A stretch of DNA of 23,292 nucleotides from contig LPNZ01002451.1 in assembly GCA_001655205.1 (NCBI GenBank), positions 1 through 23,292 on the forward strand, written 5' to 3'. This document shows, piece after piece, positions 19,035 through 23,292 of this stretch; the first letter of the stretch is position 1; each line of letters begins with the position of its first letter. This stretch comes from Lenisia limosa (Eukaryota > Breviatea). The position numbers were made by a program, and so were the translations under genes. A model generated the notes under the pieces. That model was not told where the DNA came from and searched no databases. It saw nothing but the letters and a program-made list of their open reading frames with translations.

Positions 19035-22000
19035 ATGGTTATAACATTACTTCCTTTCCACTCGGTCCCAGTGAAGAAAGCAGAAAAAGTTAACCTTGCT
19101 GATCCGCTAAAGAAGTTTATTGGAGCTGCCTACGGAAAAGAGGTATTTTTCTTTATAGATCTACAGTATACATTATTAAATATCGAGTTAATGGCCTTCT
19201 AGCAAGTTTCCCAGCACAATGAAGCGCTTGGAATTGTGAATGGTCTTCGTGAGAATGTCAGAAATGATGAAACTTTGACTGAACATGCTTTGGAATCTTT
19301 GAACAAGTGAGTTTTTAGGAATTACATTATTGTCAGGGTTCTTCTTCACCTTTCCAGTTATCTCTCAATGTTGATTAACCTTGAAAAACGGTTTTCAGTC
19401 GGAGAAGAGGCCGAACAGGTAGGTATCGGAGTATTTCCTGAAATTGTAACAGTAGATCAACATCAAATTTGAATGGCGCTCTCTCTACAAGAATAAAAAA
19501 ATGCGTAAGCTGGAGTTTGTTATTTGGGTTAAAAAATGGACATTTAGTGAACAATATTTTGGTGCACCTCATTTTTTTGTAGACAGTTTTTCTGTAGGGT
19601 TTGAGAGGGCATCAGTCCTCTTTAACATTGCTGCGATCCACTTTGCCATGGCCAACTCCATCAACAGAGGAACCGCGGAAGGAGTCCCTCTGGCGGCAAA
19701 ACACGCCAAGACTGTGGGTACTGGGGTGCTGGGTGTTGTGTACATCAACTTTGGAATTCTGGATATCCATAAGATACCAAATGTGGCGGTTAACTCTCAA
19801 GGCTGCTGCCATCTTCATGCACATTCGCGATTCAGTTGCTGGGTACGTGGCTGAAAGGAAATTTTACGGTACTGGATATCATTGACCGTTTAGGCGTTCG
19901 GCTTCTCCTGAGCTCTCTTACGATTTCCTTTCCGCTATGAACCATCTCTGCATGGCCTTTGCCCAAGAGTCTGGATACATCAAGGTTTGTGGCTTACATG
20001 GGGTGCTTCAAGCATTTAGTGATTGTATGGAACTCTCTGGGTACTTTGATATTCTTTTTCTTGTTTGACACATAACAGGCCTCTGAAGGAGGAATGAGTG
20101 GTCAAATCATTGGAAAGCTCGCACAACAAGGTGAAGTGTGGGTATTTTCAATTCCATCAACTCAAGCTATCATACCCTCTGTCCTTGTCCTGTGTAAATT
20201 GACGCAACAGTTGCGGTGCACTACGAGGAGGCCGTTTCTGCCGCTAACCTCTCCGGTGCTTGCGATGCTAAATATCTGTTTGACAAGTTTGAGGGTGACT
20301 CTAGATCAACATGAGTACCACCTTTTACCATTTCAGCCTCTACCAGCCTGACCTCAATGCCCGAGTCCTCTTCTGGAAAGGTTGGATTTTGGGGTTTCTC
20401 CAAACACTACTGAATTACCAAGTCTTTCAACTCATCACATTCTTGCATTGCAAGTTTTAATCCCTAGTCTTAACACCGTAGCCCAGGCCCAACTCAGCAC
20501 GGGTCGAGCTGCGTTTGAGGCCATGGATGAGCCCGGAAACGCCGTGTCGCGCCTGCGCCAGGCCAACGAGTGGCTCAAAGAGGTGGCAAAGTTGTTGATC
20601 TTCTTTTTCTGATTCAAAAGTACTACATGTACGTATCATATACATACGATAAAGTTTATCTCTTTAGTGCATAGTGTTTTTCTCTAACATGATCTCACAC
20701 TATAGGCTGCGAAGCTCGGTGCCAAGGTTTCTCCCATCGCTGCCCTTCTGAAAAGCGAGAGTGCTGTGAGTTTTTAACACTATATTTGGAATTCATTCTT
20801 CAGATGATGCAGAGTTACTTGGAAAAGTGTGAGCTTGAGAACAAGAAGGTTGGTTGTTACCTGAGTTTCTAAACTCCAAGGTGTACTCTGAGTATGTCGA
20901 CAAGTTTGAAAGAATGTCTATCATTGAGCCCAAATCTATTGGTATGATGGTCTATTATGTTACTTTAACGTTGCCCCCGGGTCTCACCTCTACAGTGAAA
21001 GTTATCGAGTACGAATACCCTGAGGGTACCAGCGCGGACCCTTTTGTAGCACTTGTCCCCCAAGCTGTCGGACGCGCGGTCAATGAATACGATGTCTGCT
21101 ACTACCTCTTTCTTATCAGTTCGACTATTTTGACACTTTTAGCATATGAAACAAACTCGTGTGCGTAATATCGTAACGTCTCTTGATGACCAAACCCACT
21201 TAGCTACCAGGTTGGCACCACTGACTTTTGTTGAGTTGATAGTTTTCTTACTTTTAGCAATAGAAACCTTTCTCAAGAACCTTTGAAACCCCCTTCCATT
21301 TCTGTTAGCTATTCTTACCTCCCGCCTCCCCCCAGCCTCCTTGATTCGATGGGATTGCCTTCAGCCGTGGACGTGGCTGTAGCTGGAAACAGCCCCGACC
21401 TTCCCGAGAGCCTTGTTGAGAAGCTCACCATGGTCCAGTCTCTGGTATGAGGTATCTTCCCGTACATTATCGGCACCTAAAAGATGTTCTGAGTGGTTAG
21501 GGGTAATGTAAAGAGTAGAGGTACCTAGTTGGCTTACTCTGTAGGATGGACTCACCGGCCTCCGCAATTACTTTGAAGAGAACGACACTCTCCGCCACAA
21601 ATCTAAAAGTGGGCTGAATCCTCTGATCTTACTGTTTAGTTCTTTGTGAACAGGCTCTCGGCGAACTTGAGGCTGAAGAGCTTGACGACATGGAAATGAG
21701 GAACAATTTCCACCAAAGATGGACCCGCCAACCTTCCGCTGATATCAATAAGGACCTGAAGGCAGACTGTGGGTGAAGGGTACAACCAATATAGTATTGT
21801 TTTTGGATCTTTTATCATTTTGTTGTTTATTTTTTATAATTCAACTTAGTGAGCAAGTATTTGAATACCCTTGAACAAGCCGGAAACGCGGATGCTACTG
21901 TCCAGGACAAGTTCTCAAAGAACATGGAAAACCTCAAGAAGCTTGACCTCAGCATCGTTTGAGGGAGGCAAATGCATTGTAGTTGCTATTCTCAGTGCTG

Positions 22001-23292
22001 CTTTGAGCTATTATTTTTCTCCATACCCTGTCCTTCACCCTCCAACAGTCCGAAGTTACAGCTGGACTCCCTGCTGCGGCCCCTTCAACCGGAAGTGATG
22101 AAAACCCCGACCTTATCAAGCTACAGGTTTGTTGACAGAAAGAAAGAAAAAACACAAATTTTTTATTTTTCTTTGTTTACGAATGGACCTATCTTCCATT
22201 TTGTGCAGTACCTTACAGGCCACTCGTAATATTTGTGGCATGATGTGGGCTCTCTTACGGCGGAACAGGGTCTCCTTCGTGATTGGGAAGTGATGAAGGC
22301 CAAGCGCGAGCAACTGAAGGATAAGGCCCAAGCCATGGCGAGAGATGTAGGCACTATTGTAAATTTGCTCACCTCAACCACCATTGTCACATCTCATTTT
22401 TAGGATGACATTTCTGGTGTTGTTTCGTCCGGCAAGGCCAGTCCTGAGGACATCATGCGCGATGAGGTGCGTTGAATCACACATTCTGACATTTGAGATG
22501 CTAAGCTGCTCCTCACCCTGCATAGATCAAGAAGTACACCCCTCTCGAGGAAGCGAAGGATGAAACTCTTGCTGAGCAAACTGTTCTGATGGAAGACCTC
22601 AGACTTACTAACGACAAATGGTCAACCTCAAACTCCTTCACTGCTTCTGCTGGCATGGTATTATGGCTTTCGGTTTATCTTGGATTTTTGTTTGACGAGC
22701 CCCCTCACTTCCAAGGCGAAGAGAGAGGCCTACTTGAGAGACTTTGAACAAGCCCAAGCAATGTTCAACGAAATTCATGGAAACCTCAAGTATGGAGGGG
22801 ATCTTTAAATGTGTGTCTGAAGTTGCACTTCCTTATGGGTTTAGGGAAGGAAACGGATTTTATCGTCAATTTGAGGGAGTTGTCAAGAAGCACCACGATC
22901 GTTGCCATGACTTTGTTGTGTCTCGCTCAATGGAAAAGAAGAACAATGTTGAGTATGAACCAATCTTTGCTTCCTTTATGTCTCAGGGATTTAACTCAGC
23001 GACTTGCAAAGACCTCGGTTTCCACTCCTCCTCCCCAGCAACAGTCCCCTCAACAACAACAGCCACCTGTAAGTTTAGCCATAGTATACCCAACCAGTGG
23101 ACTGAATTTACTATTTAGAGCTACGCAGCAGCCCAACCTGGTGGATATGGAGCACCCCCTCCACAAGGTATGTTTTCCCCTTTTAAATGGCACTTTTTAG
23201 ATGTTCTAATACTCCAGGCCAACAACCCTATTACCAGCAACCTCCCCCTCAACAGCAGCCACAATATGGATACCATCAGCCCCAAGTTTGGG
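19035..23292 (+). CDS. PDCD6IP: ALIX/PDCD6IP (BRO1 domain, V domain, Pro/Gln-rich tail), truncated by the window edge
   Basis: ALIX is an ESCRT-associated adaptor. Its BRO1 domain binds CHMP4/Snf7, its V domain binds late-domain motifs and ubiquitin, and its tail binds partner proteins. I could trace 29 phase-matched exons, from 19035-19142 to 23218-23292, giving about 779 aa before the edge. BRO1 landmarks are LADPLKKFIGAAYGKE, INIKFEWRSLYKNKKM, GFERASVLFNIAAIHFAMA, AQAQLSTGRAAFEAMDEPGN and VYSEYVDKFERM. V-domain landmarks are AVNEYDHMKQTRVRNIVTSL, LLDSMGLPSAVDV, NNFHQRWTRQPSADINKDL, LIKLQGLLRDWEVMKAKRE and NLKEGNGFYRQFE, in the same order as human. The tail is rich in Pro, Gln, Tyr and Gly. 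No phosphatase part is seen, which argues against HD-PTP. Introns include 31, 32 and 34 nt examples (21609, 20849, 22953). The start is the ATG beginning MVITLLPF. Confidence 0.93.

Noticed and set aside
22208-22268. Extra ALIX exon reading ATRNICGMMW
   Set aside because: Its frame cannot join the next exon. Splicing 22126 directly to 22269 gives LIKLQGLLRDWEVMK, which aligns with the ALIX V domain.

Overview
This window is nuclear DNA from a eukaryote. Every convincing reading frame is split by GT-AG introns, most of them very short (about 28-150 nt). All accepted genes use the standard code (TAA, TAG and TGA all act as stops), and AATAAA signals follow several stops. The gene content (AP-4 adaptor sigma subunit, an EF-hand/WD-repeat protein of a kind associated with cilia, a Rabin8/Sec2-type Rab exchange factor, PUM3, an HP1-type chromo protein and ALIX) suggests a compact genome of a unicellular or simple eukaryote that probably has a flagellate stage. 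I cannot name the species. Four runs of N (4983-5073, 5268-5468, 11603-11673, 15002-15085) are assembly gaps that interrupt three genes.

Layout from left to right: an unresolved 3' gene fragment (+, 1 to about 154); AP4S1 (-, 253-1782, complete, six exons including one of 12 nt); an unrecognised gene (+, 2080-3342); an EF-hand plus WD40 gene of the WDR49/WDR64/EFCAB8 type (+, 3785-10256, at least 32 visible exons, with middle exons lost to gaps); a Rabin8/Sec2-like GEF gene (-, 10471-13513); a PUM3/Puf6-type gene (-, 13960-17302); an HP1-type chromodomain/chromoshadow gene (+, 17585-18611); and ALIX/PDCD6IP (+, 19035 to beyond the right edge).

All gene models were assembled by hand. I followed family homology across exons and required intron phase to match at each junction. 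Lengths agree well: AP4S1 comes out at 145 aa (human is about 144), the HP1-type protein at 199 aa, and ALIX at about 779 aa before its tail runs off the window. Junctions that could not be closed cleanly are flagged.

Two gene pairs are head-to-head with about 0.3 kb between start codons (AP4S1/unknown gene and PUM3/HP1-type), and one pair is tail-to-tail with interleaved poly(A) signals (WDR/Rabin8-like). Three genes serve membrane traffic (AP-4 sigma, Rabin8-like, ALIX), but their adjacency is probably accidental. I see no mobile element proteins, CRISPR, tRNA or rRNA. The most unusual features are the 12-nt coding microexon, the 28-36 nt introns, and a 45-nt frame-neutral intron in the Rabin8-like gene.
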